Below are positions 23,034 through 34,582 of a DNA stretch of 64,000 nt, in pieces (position 1 is the stretch's first letter; every line of letters begins with the position of its first letter). The DNA is from Cepaea nemoralis. Taxonomy: Eukaryota > Mollusca > Gastropoda > Stylommatophora > Helicidae. Position numbers and translations under genes: made by a program. Below the pieces are notes generated by a model. That model searched no databases. It was not told where the DNA came from and saw only the letters and a program-made list of their open reading frames with translations. The DNA lies in the NCBI GenBank assembly GCA_014155875.1, contig JACEFZ010021378.1, forward strand, positions 1 through 64,000, read 5' to 3'.

Positions 23034-23641
23034 TTAATCGATGGCTACCAGAGCTTCTTCTCCGACAGTGTTATCCACTGAGTATAGCTCTGAGTAGTGT
23101 TCTACCCAGCGATTCATTTGTTTCGCTCGATCTTTTATTATTACCCCCTCTGTTGATCGCATAGGGGCCATCTTATTTATTGATGGACCGACCACTTGCT
23201 TGATGCCCTCGTACATTCCTCTTATATTTCCAGTGTCTGCACAAGTTTGAATTTGAGCAGAGAGCTGTAGCCAGTACCTGTTGGCATAATTTTCTTGCCA
23301 TCTGTTGTACTCTATTTCTGGCCGTTTACAGTGCCTGCAATATTTTCTCTGAAGGTGATGTTTCATACAATGAGAGTGCGTGTCTCTTTATCTCCAGGAC
23401 TGGGAGCATCTCTTCTGAGTGTGCTTCAAACCAGTCGGTTGACTTAGTTTGCTTCTTGCCAAATGTTGATAGTGCTGTATTGTAGATTGTGTCGAGAAAA
23501 TGACTCCATCTCTCGGTGACAGTTCCATTTGTGGGGCCAAACAGAGTTGACCTTCTTCTCTTTGTTTTGGGTGCCACTGGAGTCAATGCGTGGTCTTGCT
23601 TCTGTTCTGCTTCTGTAGAATCTCTTGGGCTTTATCTTCAC
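23034..23641 (-). pseudogene. RTE LINE linker between endonuclease and RT
   Basis: Overlapping frames cover the region between endonuclease and RT: KTKRRRSTLFGPTNGTVTERW..FLDTIYNTALSTFGKK, then the YCRHCKRPEIEYNRWQENYANRY segment and VVGPSINKMAPMRSTEG..I.DRAKQMNRWVEHYSELYS. The same order appears at 40330-40870. At least two frameshifts are present. Confidence 0.75.
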
Positions 23642-23697
23642 CTTGCTGTAGACGAGTGAATGGTCGGTGTCTCAGTCAGCACTATGATAGCTGCGAG

Positions 23698-24400
23698 TCA
23701 GCCGTACTCTGCAGAGATTGCTTCGTTTAGTGAGCGCCAGTTCGAGTTGGTGCAGTTCTTTGATCTGGGGTGCCTCCATGACACCTTGTGTTGAGATTTG
23801 GTGTAGAAGAAGGTGTTGGTCACGTGCAGATTATGGTGGCTGCAGAATTCCAAGAGACTTTGACCATTGTCATTGATCTTCCCAACGCAAAACTGTCCTA
23901 GACATGAAGGCCAAGATTTTGTGGTCGGAGCCAACCATGGCATTGAAATCCCCCAGGATAAAAAGATGTTGTTTCTCTGGTGTTTCACTGACTTCTTTAC
24001 TAAGGTCGTCATATAACTTGTCTTTATATTCTGATGCTGCAGTTAGTGTTGGGGCATAAACGCTTATAATACTAAATGGGCCTCCTCTGTCTGGAGTTGG
24101 AGCTTCAGTATTCTTTCAGTGCCATCACTTGGTGGTAAGGTGAAATTAAGCAGCTTGTTTCTTATAGCGAAGCCAACTCCATACTCCCTGGTCTCTCCGC
24201 ACGGCTTGCCATGCCAGTAGAAAGTGAAGTCCCTCTCCTTGATGCTTCCAGATTCTTGGAGTCTGGCCTCTTGCAGGGCGACAATGTTTGTCCCCAGTCT
24301 TAGTAGTTCGTTGTTTATTACTGCAGTTTTGCGGGCATCCACAACCGCATTTAGATCGTCTGAGATGCCAGGGGTCATGGTTCTTATGTTCCATGTTCCA
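23698..24400 (-). pseudogene. RTE LINE AP-like endonuclease
   Basis: The frame starts in the conserved TWNIRTM segment (24400), followed by IVALQEARL with the catalytic glutamate, YGVGFAIRNKLL, and after frameshifts the GDFNAMVG segment and GQSLLEFCSHHNLHVTNTFF..SWRHPRS. This is the APE-type endonuclease, often annotated as craniofacial development protein 2-like, that nicks target DNA for LINE insertion. It is broken by at least two frameshifts. Confidence 0.85.
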
Positions 24401-25320
24401 GCCTTAGGACCGGTTGTTTTTTTTTTTTCTTCTTGTTGCTAGGTGTATAGATTGCGGTCCATATGTCAGGATTTTGTCACTAGGCTCCACACACCCTAAG
24501 CAGCAGATGAACCGTGGCGAGGTAACACATTATTTACTGGGGGCTGTCCAGCTTAGGCTGGCGGTAGCTGTCTAGTGAGATACGATGATCTCTCCCACCG
24601 TCGGAAGTAGCCCCTGTCGCCTTGCTCTACACCAATCGAGCATTAAGACTTATAACCGGCAAATGCTGCTTCCCGTGTTGTGTCACCGCTTTACGCTGTG
24701 CTGAAGTGACCTCTTCAGGGCACAAGCCTGGGAAATGGAAATCGGAGAACCAGCTGTTGCCCAGTAGCAAGTTGTCCTTCTCCACGTCGCCGATGTTGAC
24801 CACGGGAGAGGCAGTAGCCAATGCAACTTGGCATCGGTGCCGTCACAGTTGTTGCCAGAACTATGTTGTTTACAACATGGAACTGCCTTAGGGACTCCAT
24901 CTCCGAATTTGTCCTAAGGGTTTACTCCCGAAGCCTTTCCTATATAGGTATACCCGCAAGGCAGCGGAGGTTTGAGATTTAGAGTTCCCTCTCTTAGAAG
25001 AGATACCAACCAAGGCTGACGAGCCTCCTCTGCCCGGGAATCAATAAGGAGGGAGGTCCACCATTCTTCCTTCCTGGCAGTGACCATACTGACCGGATGG
25101 CCGTAGCCATTCTCTATTGAGAGATCCTCTGCCCACCGTCACTGACTTGAAACCATAATCAACAACTATCTGTCGGCTGCTCCAAGTCCAATCCACCTCC
25201 TGCTCCCATGGCTTCACGTTACCCTGTGGGCGGGGGGGGGGGGGGGGGCTAAACGGGTACTCCACTTTGCCCAAGTGTGCCCCGTAGGCTAGCGGAGGGA
25301 AGGAGGCACCTTACTTCTCC
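24401..25320 (-). other. 5' region of the RTE LINE copy
   Basis: Upstream (minus strand) of the endonuclease. The CCACGGTTCATCTGCTGC / GGGAGAGATCATCGTATC stretch near 24480-24600 parallels the 5' region of the other RTE copy at 39300-39550. A short frame at 24627-24821 has no family I recognise. A run of 17 G occurs near 25230-25247. Confidence 0.5.
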
Positions 25321-25327
25321 TTTGATA

Positions 25328-25330
<3 letters not shown>

Positions 25331-25409
<79 letters not shown>

Positions 25410-25411
25410 TA
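25331..25411. repeat. (TA)n(CA)n microsatellite
   Basis: TA repeats followed by a short CA run. Confidence 0.97.
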
Positions 25412-25479
25412 TATTTTTATATCAAATCATCTGTTTCCTCATGCCATTGAAACCCTTACGGCAATATTTGATTCATTAT

Positions 25480-25830
25480 CAGGCACATGCATATGCGCCA
25501 GCCAAATATATAAGAATGTAATTCATCTCGCTATTGCAGGTTAAAAGATATCACACTCCATATAATGTACAGAGTGTAAACTCCACTTGGTTTGAGATAT
25601 AATCTATTAGGTGAGTCTGCATACTTGAAATCTAAGAGATTGCATTTATTTAAATTGTTTAGGTAGCTTTTGATGAAATGCATTTCATTAAAAATTATGT
25701 TACAGGATCTTTTTATCTAACTAATTGCATTACATTGCCAAATAAATTAGTGTCATTGTCTCCCTTGAAATTATCATTTCTGTTTATTCCCTTGACACTA
25801 TGATTTCATGTAACATCACACTGGACTCAT
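25480..25830. repeat. Diverged copy of the arm-and-body repeat
   Basis: Starts with GGCACATGCATATGCGCCAGCC, a close match to the palindrome region at 19207-19228, and continues with sequence similar to 19230-19560 (for example CATTTCATTAAAAATTATG against GTTTCATTAAAAATCATTC). Confidence 0.6.
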
Positions 25831-26041
25831 CTGGTATTCTGTGTGCTACCCGCTTTACACATTGTGTTATAAATATAGCTCCTCATTTCGATCACTGTAA
25901 TGTACATCAACAGATTCGTGGGCAAAAAGGCAGAAACCTTTATAATAGGAAATAATTACAATAAGGTGTAAAAATATAATCGATGCTGTTTTTTTTTTAA
26001 AATTTTAAAATAAAGGAAGACAAGAAAGCTAGTGTTTATTA

Positions 26042-26280
26042 ATCTTTTTTGCATATCCTTTACAGGACATCGCTGTCAACATCAGTATCTTTCAACTGAT
26101 TGTTGATTTCTTGGCAAGATTACGCTCAGTAGTTTGCCATTGCTTTCTGAGTGACCGGCTCCATACTCTCATAAGTCACTGGCGCGACTCGAACCGCTTC
26201 CAATTCTCGTGTCCTCGCGTCAACCACGAGAGTATTCGGGGTTACGGAGAAAGCTGCTAACACCTCGGCCAGGGAGACCG
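26042..26280 (-). mobile_element. tRNA-derived SINE, copy 1, with target duplication
   Basis: On the minus strand it has a box A-like TGGCCGAGGTG and a perfect box B GGTTCGAGTC, the RNA polymerase III promoter of tRNA-derived SINEs, then a body ending in GATGTCCTGTAAAGG and ATATGCAAAAAAG. The sequence GCTAGTGTTTATTA flanks it on both sides (26028-26041 and 26281-26294). Related copies are at 53454-53690, 53705-53790 and 59324-59666. Confidence 0.88.
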
Positions 26281-26299
26281 GCTAGTGTTTATTAGAGTA

Positions 26300-26970
26300 T
26301 ATAAATGAAGGACCTTTAATGAATATAGTTTGTTAGAAGATAGCATAGTATGATTCCAAAGGAAATATGCATCCCTTATGATAAATGGTTCCCAAAGAAA
26401 ATTCAATTACTTGCGCTCTGTTCGATTTTTCAGGATGTGACCTCACGTGGTAGAAAATATAACAACAGAAGTGCAATTAAACTGCGGGATATATATCTAG
26501 GTAATATCCTTGTTTATATAATGTTCTGATCAGTTCAGTGAGCTGAATTGTCTTGCTCTGTTTTATTTGGCTGCCCTGTGCCCGTGATGGTTAACGAACT
26601 TCTGACTTTGTCATGGAAATGTTTTCATAACTTTTATACCACACAAAGCAGTGCTTATACAAGTAGCATCTCTTTTTTTTCTTTACATTTGAGATCATAA
26701 AAACAAAAATAAAAACAAACAAAAACAAAAATAACACACACAAAATAACAGCATTCTTATACACATACGGTAATACTCCATGCACTGAATGGTGCAATTA
26801 TCTGCGCATTGTTTTGATGACAATGCATGGATCATCAGATATCATGCACTGTAATCGTATCTTTCAATAGAAAATCTTTCATACTCCAAATATTTCCATT
26901 CACATATACAACATATACAGACTAACTTGTTAATTTGAAATAACAACTACGGTTCTGAAGATCAAGGCAA
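26300..26970. other. Unassigned AT-rich spacer
   Basis: No gene or repeat end recognised. An A/C-rich low-complexity patch occurs at 26700-26750. Confidence 0.5.
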
Positions 26971-26972
26971 TT

Positions 26973-27363
<391 letters not shown>

Positions 27364-27459
27364 ATTCGGGGATATCAGAAAGCAGGTTTGATTAAAACTA
27401 TTTTTTATCTTAACAATTGTTGTCCTCACATTTATTGACAGCGATACATCTTATCTTTC

Positions 27460-28165
27460 ATTCAGGATAATGCTCGCTCGGGTGATGTGATTATCCACAC
27501 AGATGGGTCGGTGTTGAGAGGCGGGAGAAGTGCCTGGGGGTTCTTAGCAAAAGCTAATGGTCGACGTTTGGTGCAGGAGAGCCTGGCATATGATACCAAG
27601 ACATCTAGCTTAAGAATAGAGGTGGAGGCGGTCAGTGCAGTTTTCCGCTGGATGGAGAATACGATACACACACACACACACACTCACACACACACACACA
27701 CACATCGTGATAGTAACTGACTCAGAAAGCATGCTGAGGAAGGTGAGGACAGGCAAGCTTCGGGCAGAGTGGCTTGCTTCGCTTCGGAGGTCACGGGCGG
27801 CAAGCATCGCCTGGATCTTTTCTCCGGGGCATGCCGGTGTGCAGGGGAATGAACAGGCGGACAGATTGGATGGCTCTGCCAGACATGGTAGAGTACTGAT
27901 GCATGACAAGGCTGACGTGGTTGCGGCCTTGTGGGAGCACGTGTACACCTCGGAGGAACAAATGGATCACCATGGTCTGGCAAGAATGAGACAGCGAGGA
28001 GTGACGAGGGGATGTGGCCGACGCTCGACGCTCAGAGAAAAGGCGAGACGGACATATATTCAGATTGCTACTGGTACTATTGGTGTTGGAACTCTTCGCT
28101 GGCTGCTGAAGATGGAGACTGAGAGCTTATGGGAATGCCCCGAATGCTGTGATGTCCTTTTCTAA
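27460..28165 (+). pseudogene. RNase H domain at the 3' end of a non-LTR retrotransposon
   Basis: Type I RNase H motifs in order: HTDGSVLRGG (first Asp), SSLRIEVEAV (Glu), VTDSESMLRK (Asp), and WIFSPGHAGVQGNEQADRL (late His/Asp), then a C-terminal tail ending in WECPECCDVLF and a stop. This is the terminal RNase H of a LINE polyprotein (I-like or related; clade not assigned) that removes RNA from the RNA-DNA hybrid. A (CA)n tract at 27664-27705 sits between the Glu and second Asp motifs, lengthening the chain with Thr/His repeats and shifting the frame. After the stop come short ATCA repeats, the element's tail. Only the RNase H end is present. Confidence 0.85.
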
Positions 28166-28197
28166 ATCAATCAATTATCAATCAACATCTCATCTCA

Positions 28198-28614
28198 TCA
28201 TGTTCGTCTTGTAACTTGTGGTGACGAGGTAAAGTATAAACAGCGGGAGAATGCCCGCTTATGGGCTTCATGTATCGATATTCTCATGGACTCTGTTATT
28301 CCCTGCGTCCAACATTTATGTGGTCGGCCTCTTCGTCTGCTTCCCTCTCGTCTGTACATCATTGCGTGTTGTGGTATACTGTTACTTGGTAACCTACTTT
28401 CATGGCCAAACCAAACGACTTGCTGCCTTCTAATAAAATCTAGTGAAGCTACAACCCCCACTTTAGTCCTGATTTCTTCATTTATGATCTTATCTTTTCT
28501 TGATACATTGAGTATTCTTCTTAGGAATCTCATTTCTGTGGTTGTGATTTTTCTTTTCACTTTTTCTGTCATTGTCCAGGTTTGGTATCGGCAACATAGT
28601 GTTGGTAGGAAGAT
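28198..28614 (-). pseudogene. RTE-A LINE, C-terminal part (segment 3 of 3)
   Basis: The minus strand reads YNTIFLPTLCCRYQTWTM, EMRFLRRILNVSRKDKI, RRQQVVWFGHESRLP and GSRRRGRPHKCW, the conserved C-terminus of RTE-type polymerases. This element was split twice: by the short LINE tail at 28626-28812 and by the hAT at 29099-38103. The upstream parts are 28824-29098 and 38104-38514. Confidence 0.85.
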
Positions 28615-28625
28615 TGTGTTGTAGA

Positions 28626-28812
28626 TTGATTGATTGATTAATTGATTGATTGATTTAGGAACCGACATGACAACATTCGGGACATTCCCATAAACGCTCC
28701 GTCCCCATCCTCAGCAGCCAGCGAAGAGTTCCAACACTAATAGTTCCAGTAGCAATCTGAATATATGTCCGTCTCGCCTTTCCTCTGAGCGTCGAGTGTC
28801 GGCCAGTTCCCC
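28626..28812 (-). mobile_element. Short LINE tail insertion with 11-bp target duplication
   Basis: This minus-strand segment is a copy of 28020-28190, the last 150 bases of the RNase H LINE plus its (ATCA)n tail, starting just before the CTCAGAGGAAAGGCGAGACG block. TGTGTTGTAGA occurs on both sides (28615-28625 and 28813-28823). It is a severely 5'-truncated LINE insertion inside RTE-A. Confidence 0.88.
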
Positions 28813-28823
28813 TGTGTTGTAGA

Positions 28824-29098
28824 GTGCTTTCTTAGTAGTTATTGATACATGTTTGTTCTTTGGTATTGGTGCCATTTGTACAATGAGTTCGTTTGCCTTA
28901 TTGCATCTATTTCGATCTCGTCTTCTGATCTGCCATTTGATGGTATTATACTTCCTAGGTACTTAAAACTCTTTACTTGTTTCAAGGGATGCTCGTTTAG
29001 GCGAATCGTTGTTGCTGTTTCTTCTTTAGTTACAATCATTACCACTCTTTTACTTGTGCTAAGTTTCATGTTATGTTCCCTATACATTTCATTTAGAC
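28824..29098 (-). pseudogene. RTE-A LINE, RT thumb region (segment 2 of 3)
   Basis: Reads LNEMYREHNMKLSTSKR, VVMIVTKEE, LKQVKSFKYLGSII and GRSEDEIE, the region after the RT catalytic box. Its first codons continue directly from 38104-38157 once the hAT and one copy of its 8-bp duplication are removed. Confidence 0.88.
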
Positions 29099-29409
29099 CA
29101 GTGTTTCCCAACCTCTTTTGTGCTAAGCCCCACCTAAGCCTTTCTAAAATTCTTATGCCCCCTTCCCCCATACATATACATAATTTTTAATATTCAAAAA
29201 TTGTAATGTTCACTAAAGAAACTTTAATGATAGGTTTTAGGAAGAAATCACTTGGAAATTGTTGAGCAAACACAGTAAGTAAATTTTCATAGCTTATAAT
29301 GGAGAGCTGAAATTCAAGTACAAAATAATTTTAACGAAAGATGTTTCTATATTATTTTAATTATTAGTAATTATTTATTATTTAAATTTAGTGAGATCAT
29401 TGCGCTTGA

Positions 29410-29640
29410 TGCTTGCTGCAAAGAGATTTTATGTCAGAATCCTGTTTAGTTAACCTCAGTCTCAAGTCTCCCCGTTTTGTTATATCCAGCAGATTTCTTT
29501 TTTTCTGTTTTTTTATTTGTTTTTAGCAGCAAATCATTTATGGCACTAAATCCGCATTCAGCTAAATATGAAGATGGAAACGGTAACAATAGTTATCTTG
29601 CACATCTGGTTGCATTTGGATATTTGATTTCGGTTTCCTC
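29410..29640 (-). pseudogene. hAT transposase C-terminal dimerisation region
   Basis: The minus strand reads FPSSYLAECGFSAINDLL and, past an internal stop, a form of the RGDLRL segment. This is the C-terminal hAT dimerisation motif of ZBED5/SCAND3-like transposases. It continues from the part at 35590-36345 once the Helitron is excised: the EELAEM and NDESFKTLF pieces just right of the Helitron lead into the WLCEETEIKYP piece just left of it. Several stops are present. Confidence 0.82.
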
Positions 29641-29959
29641 ACAAAGCCATGCCATCGCTCCTTTTATCTATATATATACAAATCGTTGTATGTATGTATG
29701 TATGTATGTATGTATGTCCGTCCTTTAAGAGTTCGCGAACGGCCCAACCGATTGAGATGAAATTTTCTACACGTTTTCCTTTCATTCCTGTGCAACCAAC
29801 TGTGATAGTTTTATCTATCAGTTATCAGCTATTACCGTCCTAAAATTTAATTTTGTAATTACATGACTGAACATAAGAAAATATAAAAATATATGACAAA
29901 AAGGGATATAACTTTTAGTACCATTGTTATATCTTATGTTACGTCCCCTGGCATTAGAT

Positions 29960-29976
29960 TAAATGAGATGCTCCAC

Positions 29977-30011
<35 letters not shown>

Positions 30012-30192
30012 CATACATACATACATACATACATACATACATACATACATACATACATACATACATACATACATACATACATACATACATACATACATAC
30101 ATACATACATACATACATACATACATACATACATACATACATACATACATAGATCCCCGCCAGAGCCTGGGCGAAGCCGGGCCGGGCAGCTA
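29960..30192 (+). repeat. Helitron terminator module 1 with (GATA)n(CATA)n
   Basis: Begins AAATGAGATGCTCCACATAG, runs through about 27 bases of GATA and 140 bases of CATA repeats, and ends CCCCGCCAGAGCC, hairpin, GGGCAGCTAA followed by T. The CTAA end fits the Helitron CTRR rule. Confidence 0.88.
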
Positions 30193-30925
30193 ATATTTAT
30201 CATTTCTATCAAGGGGACTTAACATAAGAAAAGTTATTTCAAGGGTCATAACTTTTAATAACATCACTGTTATTTTATGTATAGATTGTTGCATTTATAA
30301 ACTCTTTTAGCCTATCCTTTGAATTACCCAGCATTTACGTTTAGTAGTTTCAGGTTGCCCTTTTTCTTTTGGCCATGTGCCATATTTCAATATCCTCTAC
30401 TATATATGTAGACAATATTTGTTTGTGTGTGTGTGCCCTTTATCAGATTCTAATGAAATGCAATAGTTAGTTAAAAATCTAATTTTCTATTTTAGTGAAA
30501 GAGAGCACATGGTGTCTGGAAGGACATTCGTAAGTTAATTTTGTGTGTGTTGTTCATACTTTATGCATACCTTACACGCAGCACGCCTGTTAAAATACTG
30601 TTAAAATGCGGGGGTGTTTTTCCCCAAAGATTTATAAACTCTTTGTCTATAGTTATTTACAGGCATATGAGTTATAATACATAATGATACGATCTTTAAG
30701 GCATTTTCATAATTATCATAAAAGTAATGCACCTATTTAAATAGTGAACATTTTCTAACACATCTTTTTATGTTTTTAACACCAGTGTTCATTACAAATA
30801 ATGGATTTATTTTAGATACATTAGAATTTTATTTCTGTACTTTTTTCGGAGTGGAACATTTGAAGTAATCGAAGCATTTGTTTTTTCCGTTCGCTTTACG
30901 ATGAATTAAATGAGATGCTCCACAT

Positions 30926-30966
<41 letters not shown>

Positions 30967-30967
30967 C

Positions 30968-31001
<34 letters not shown>

Positions 31002-31038
31002 CCCCGCCAGAGCCTGGGCGAAGCCGAGCCGGGCAGCT
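30193..31038 (+). repeat. Helitron internal segment and terminator module 2
   Basis: 30193-30900 carries the GGGGACTTAACATAAG and AAGTTATTTCAAGGGTC blocks seen in the 5' region of the minus-strand Helitron. 30905-31038 is a second AAATGAGATGCTCCAC, (GATA)n, hairpin, CTAA module. Confidence 0.85.
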
Positions 31039-31537
31039 AATATTTATCATTTCTATCAAGGGGACTTAACATAAGAAAAGTTATTTCAAGGGTCATAACT
31101 TTTAATAACATCACTATTATTTTATGTATAGATTGTTGCATTGTTTTCACAGATTTATAAACTCTTTTCTATAGTTATTTACAGGCATATGAGTTATAAT
31201 ATATAGTGATATAATCTTTAAGGCATTTTCATAATAATTATCATAAAAGTAGTGCATCTATTTAAATAGTGAAAATTTTCTAACACATCTTTTTATGTTT
31301 TTAAAACCAGTGTTCATTAAAAATAATGGATGTATTTTAGATACGTTAGAATTTTATTTCTGTACTTTTTTCGGAGTGGAACTTTTGAAGTAATCGAAGC
31401 ATTTGTTTTTTCCATTCGCTTGGCAGAGAGAAGTTCAGTACACAATTAAATGGGTATATTCTCGATTTTGTTTTTGTTTTAAAAAAAAAGTTGGCCGCGT
31501 GTGTGTCAACACATGCCATCACATGTCATCACATGCG

Positions 31538-31601
<64 letters not shown>

Positions 31602-31686
31602 CATACATACATACATACATACATACATACATACATACATACATACATACATACATACATACATACATACATACATACATACATAC
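31039..31686 (+). repeat. Tandem duplicate of the Helitron internal segment and start of module 3
   Basis: 31039-31420 repeats 30193-30895 at high identity, minus about 250 bases. 31537-31686 is a (GATA)n(CATA)n tract, the left part of terminator module 3, into which the LTR-like element inserted. Confidence 0.85.
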
Positions 31687-33130
31687 TGTGACGAAACGCC
31701 TACAGATCGGCAGATCTCTGCATAATATCCCTTTGAAGGGAGTGCGAGGCGTTGGTCTCCCTTGACTTTAATATCAATTAATAGGGGATTTCCCTAGTAA
31801 AGTAGTGCGTGGCGGCGCGATACTAGTTATTTATAGAGAAATCTAGAATGTTCCCCCAAGTGCGTACGTGGTCGAGATCTCTAGGTTCACGAGTGCTTCA
31901 TGCAGCACGGGTTGGTAGAACTTATCGTGACTCTGGTTTTCTAAATGGATCAGGGAATTCACGCGGCCCCTGTAGGCAAGTTGAAGGCGCACTGAGTTAA
32001 TCGTGTTCAGTCGCCAGCTGGACCTCAGCGTATGACAGATCACAGCCACAGGGCTGCTGTAATTTTGATGTCAATATGCGCGGCCAGAGCGGACATCTGC
32101 AGTCAAGTTTGTGATTGTTCAATCACAGGTTAGTTGAATACTTATTCTATTGTTTAACTGTTGTCTTTATGCCGTGCCGACCTCCCCGAACGAATTAATT
32201 GCCGTCGGAAATGAGTCGTCGCGTAGCGTTACAAGTTACAGCTGGCTGTCTGCATATTTAAGTAGCCTTTATCGATCAGTGACGTAATGTGTTACCTGAC
32301 GGAACAAGCCGTATTCCACAGCGAGTGGTGTGTAAATAAAATAGGTCGAACTATGTGCTTTCGAGGACGGGTGAAAATCCCATGTGTTTCGATAGATATA
32401 TTTGTTAACGGATAGTTTACAAATAAGTTGAAGGGACAGTGATATGTATATTATTACTGCGATGTGCTAGGGAGATCCCGGTTCTTTACAAAGTGTGTAG
32501 TAGTTACTTGTTTGGTTTATTAATTACGCATGCAAGGCAGAAAGTTTGTCAGTCATTACATCGACATGTTAGACGCTGTAAATAATGATAAGGTAGATCT
32601 TATTATTATAGATGTGTAATGTGCTTCGTGACATTAGAATTGTAACTTAATTGTTCTATCAGTGGTGGTGATTTTTCGAGGAGTCAAGGTGAGATCGGCC
32701 GTGGTGTATTTGCTGTGTGCAGATAGCAGTGTTATTCCGCGTAAGCAGAATGGTGTTGCATCGATAGGATAACAGTTTATAGGAAGTATTTATGATACTA
32801 TTGTTACTGCTTGTTGTCATGACCGTCCGCTAGAATGACCGTGCGTGTTCCATCGTACGTTTGTCTAGGCAGCCGACTGGGAAGTAGGCCGGTACGCCCA
32901 AACCGTTAGGTTACAGGTCCGACCCAAAGCGATCGTGCATATCCGATGGTTGAACATACCCGATCGAGGGTGATGCGGCACTCCGTAATTCGAGGCTGTG
33001 GTGTCTAGATAGATCGAGTTTTGAACCTAACCATTTCTGTCTCTAATATTCAACTCTTCTGGAACCCAGACTCGGTTCATGGAGTACTTGGAGTACTGCC
33101 GTGAAGTAGTAGTAGATGATGGGAATAAAC

Positions 33131-33178
33131 CCCCCCCCCCCCCCCCACCCCCAAAAAAAAAAAAAAAAAAAAAAAAAA
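33131..33178. repeat. Poly(C)/poly(A) tract
   Basis: About 16 C with one A, then about 24 A. Lies within the LTR-like element. Confidence 0.95.
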
Positions 33179-34478
33179 GGTGGGCCAGAGTTTGGTAGTG
33201 GAGGGTCTGGAGGCTTGCTACATTGTATGACGTGATTTAAGTCGTCACGGGACAAGGTACACGGGACCCACAGTAGCTGTGGGAAAGTGTAATGGTGGAT
33301 GGCCACCAAAGCTGTGCTCGACCGGCACAGGTATGACTGACCTGGAAGATAGCCAGTGAATAAAAGGGCAACTCAGGATCTGGGGCAGGGATCCCAGAAC
33401 TGACACTACGGCTGTGATATGAGATTGTTATTTAAGTGTAACAATTCATGAGTTCTCCTTGGTTACTACTATAGTAATGAATTATTAGGAGTATACTTCA
33501 TTATGGTCATATAGTTATTAATGTGTGTAATTGATCAGTCCATGGGTTAAGGGATTGGTGAATTGAGGAGTCTGTCAGGAAGGAGATGTCCGGCTGGACA
33601 CCTTCTCGATAAAGTAATCACTACACTGAAAGGGAAGTAGGTGTATATGTTGATTGATGATGGAAGATGAAACAGGATTGGACTGGCACCAGGCGAAAGA
33701 TGCTTTGACAGAGTCATACAGTCGACTCTGGTGCTAGGGGTTATTTGTAGCCCAGAAGTGTTACTTGACTGAACAGGTGGGCTATTGCTGTCTCTAACAT
33801 CATTATGCCTATACATTATGGTTAATAGTAGATCTATGCTGTGATGATCTCATACTCATGTTGGTAGACATGAGGAATGTCTGAGAGGCAGGTGACATGG
33901 TGGAGATGCTGTTAGTCTTTGATGTAGTTGAGTACTCACACCAACCTCTCCGTGTTTCAGGATCTGTTATTACGATACTGAAGAATATTCGAGAGCTTCA
34001 CCATGAGCTCTATGGGCCCACTCATTCCAGTGCCTATCCAGAAGTTGATTGAGGCCATACTGGGAGTGGTCGTCTGATTCTGCTAGATCAATGTTGGAAG
34101 GAGCTGAGTGCTGAATATGTCGGTAGGTCTAGGTTAGGACCTCCGCCAAGAGTCCGATGAGTGTCATCCGATCCTGAGAGGATCCAACACTGAAACGTCT
34201 GGTGATTCTAGCCAGTGAAGCACTGGTGAAACTCAACCTCAGTGTAAACCTTGGTGATTGCAAGGTCATGAACTTTCAAGTTGAGCCAGGTGATCATTGA
34301 TACCGGTCACCATGACCTGTGTGCTATGCTTCCGGCCCGGCTGGGTTGTCATGGGACACCATGTATAAGTTTGTGCTTGAATAGTATATCTACATTGGTT
34401 TACCTTTCTGAAGCCAACACGTGGTCCAGTGACCTAAGACATTGATTACATAAGTGGTGGGAACACCAGAGGGACATG

Positions 34479-34582
34479 TTTGTTAAGGTAGGGAGCTACC
34501 TCATTCCAACGTGGTGAACGGTTGACAGTGTATGTTAAGGTAGGGAGCTACCTCAGTCCAATGTGGTGAACTGTTGACAGTG
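34479..34582. repeat. 52-bp tandem duplication in the LTR-like element
   Basis: TGTTAAGGTAGGGAGCTACC and its continuation through GTTGACAGTGTA occur twice in a row. Copy 3 of the family (near 48680) has a single version. Confidence 0.85.
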
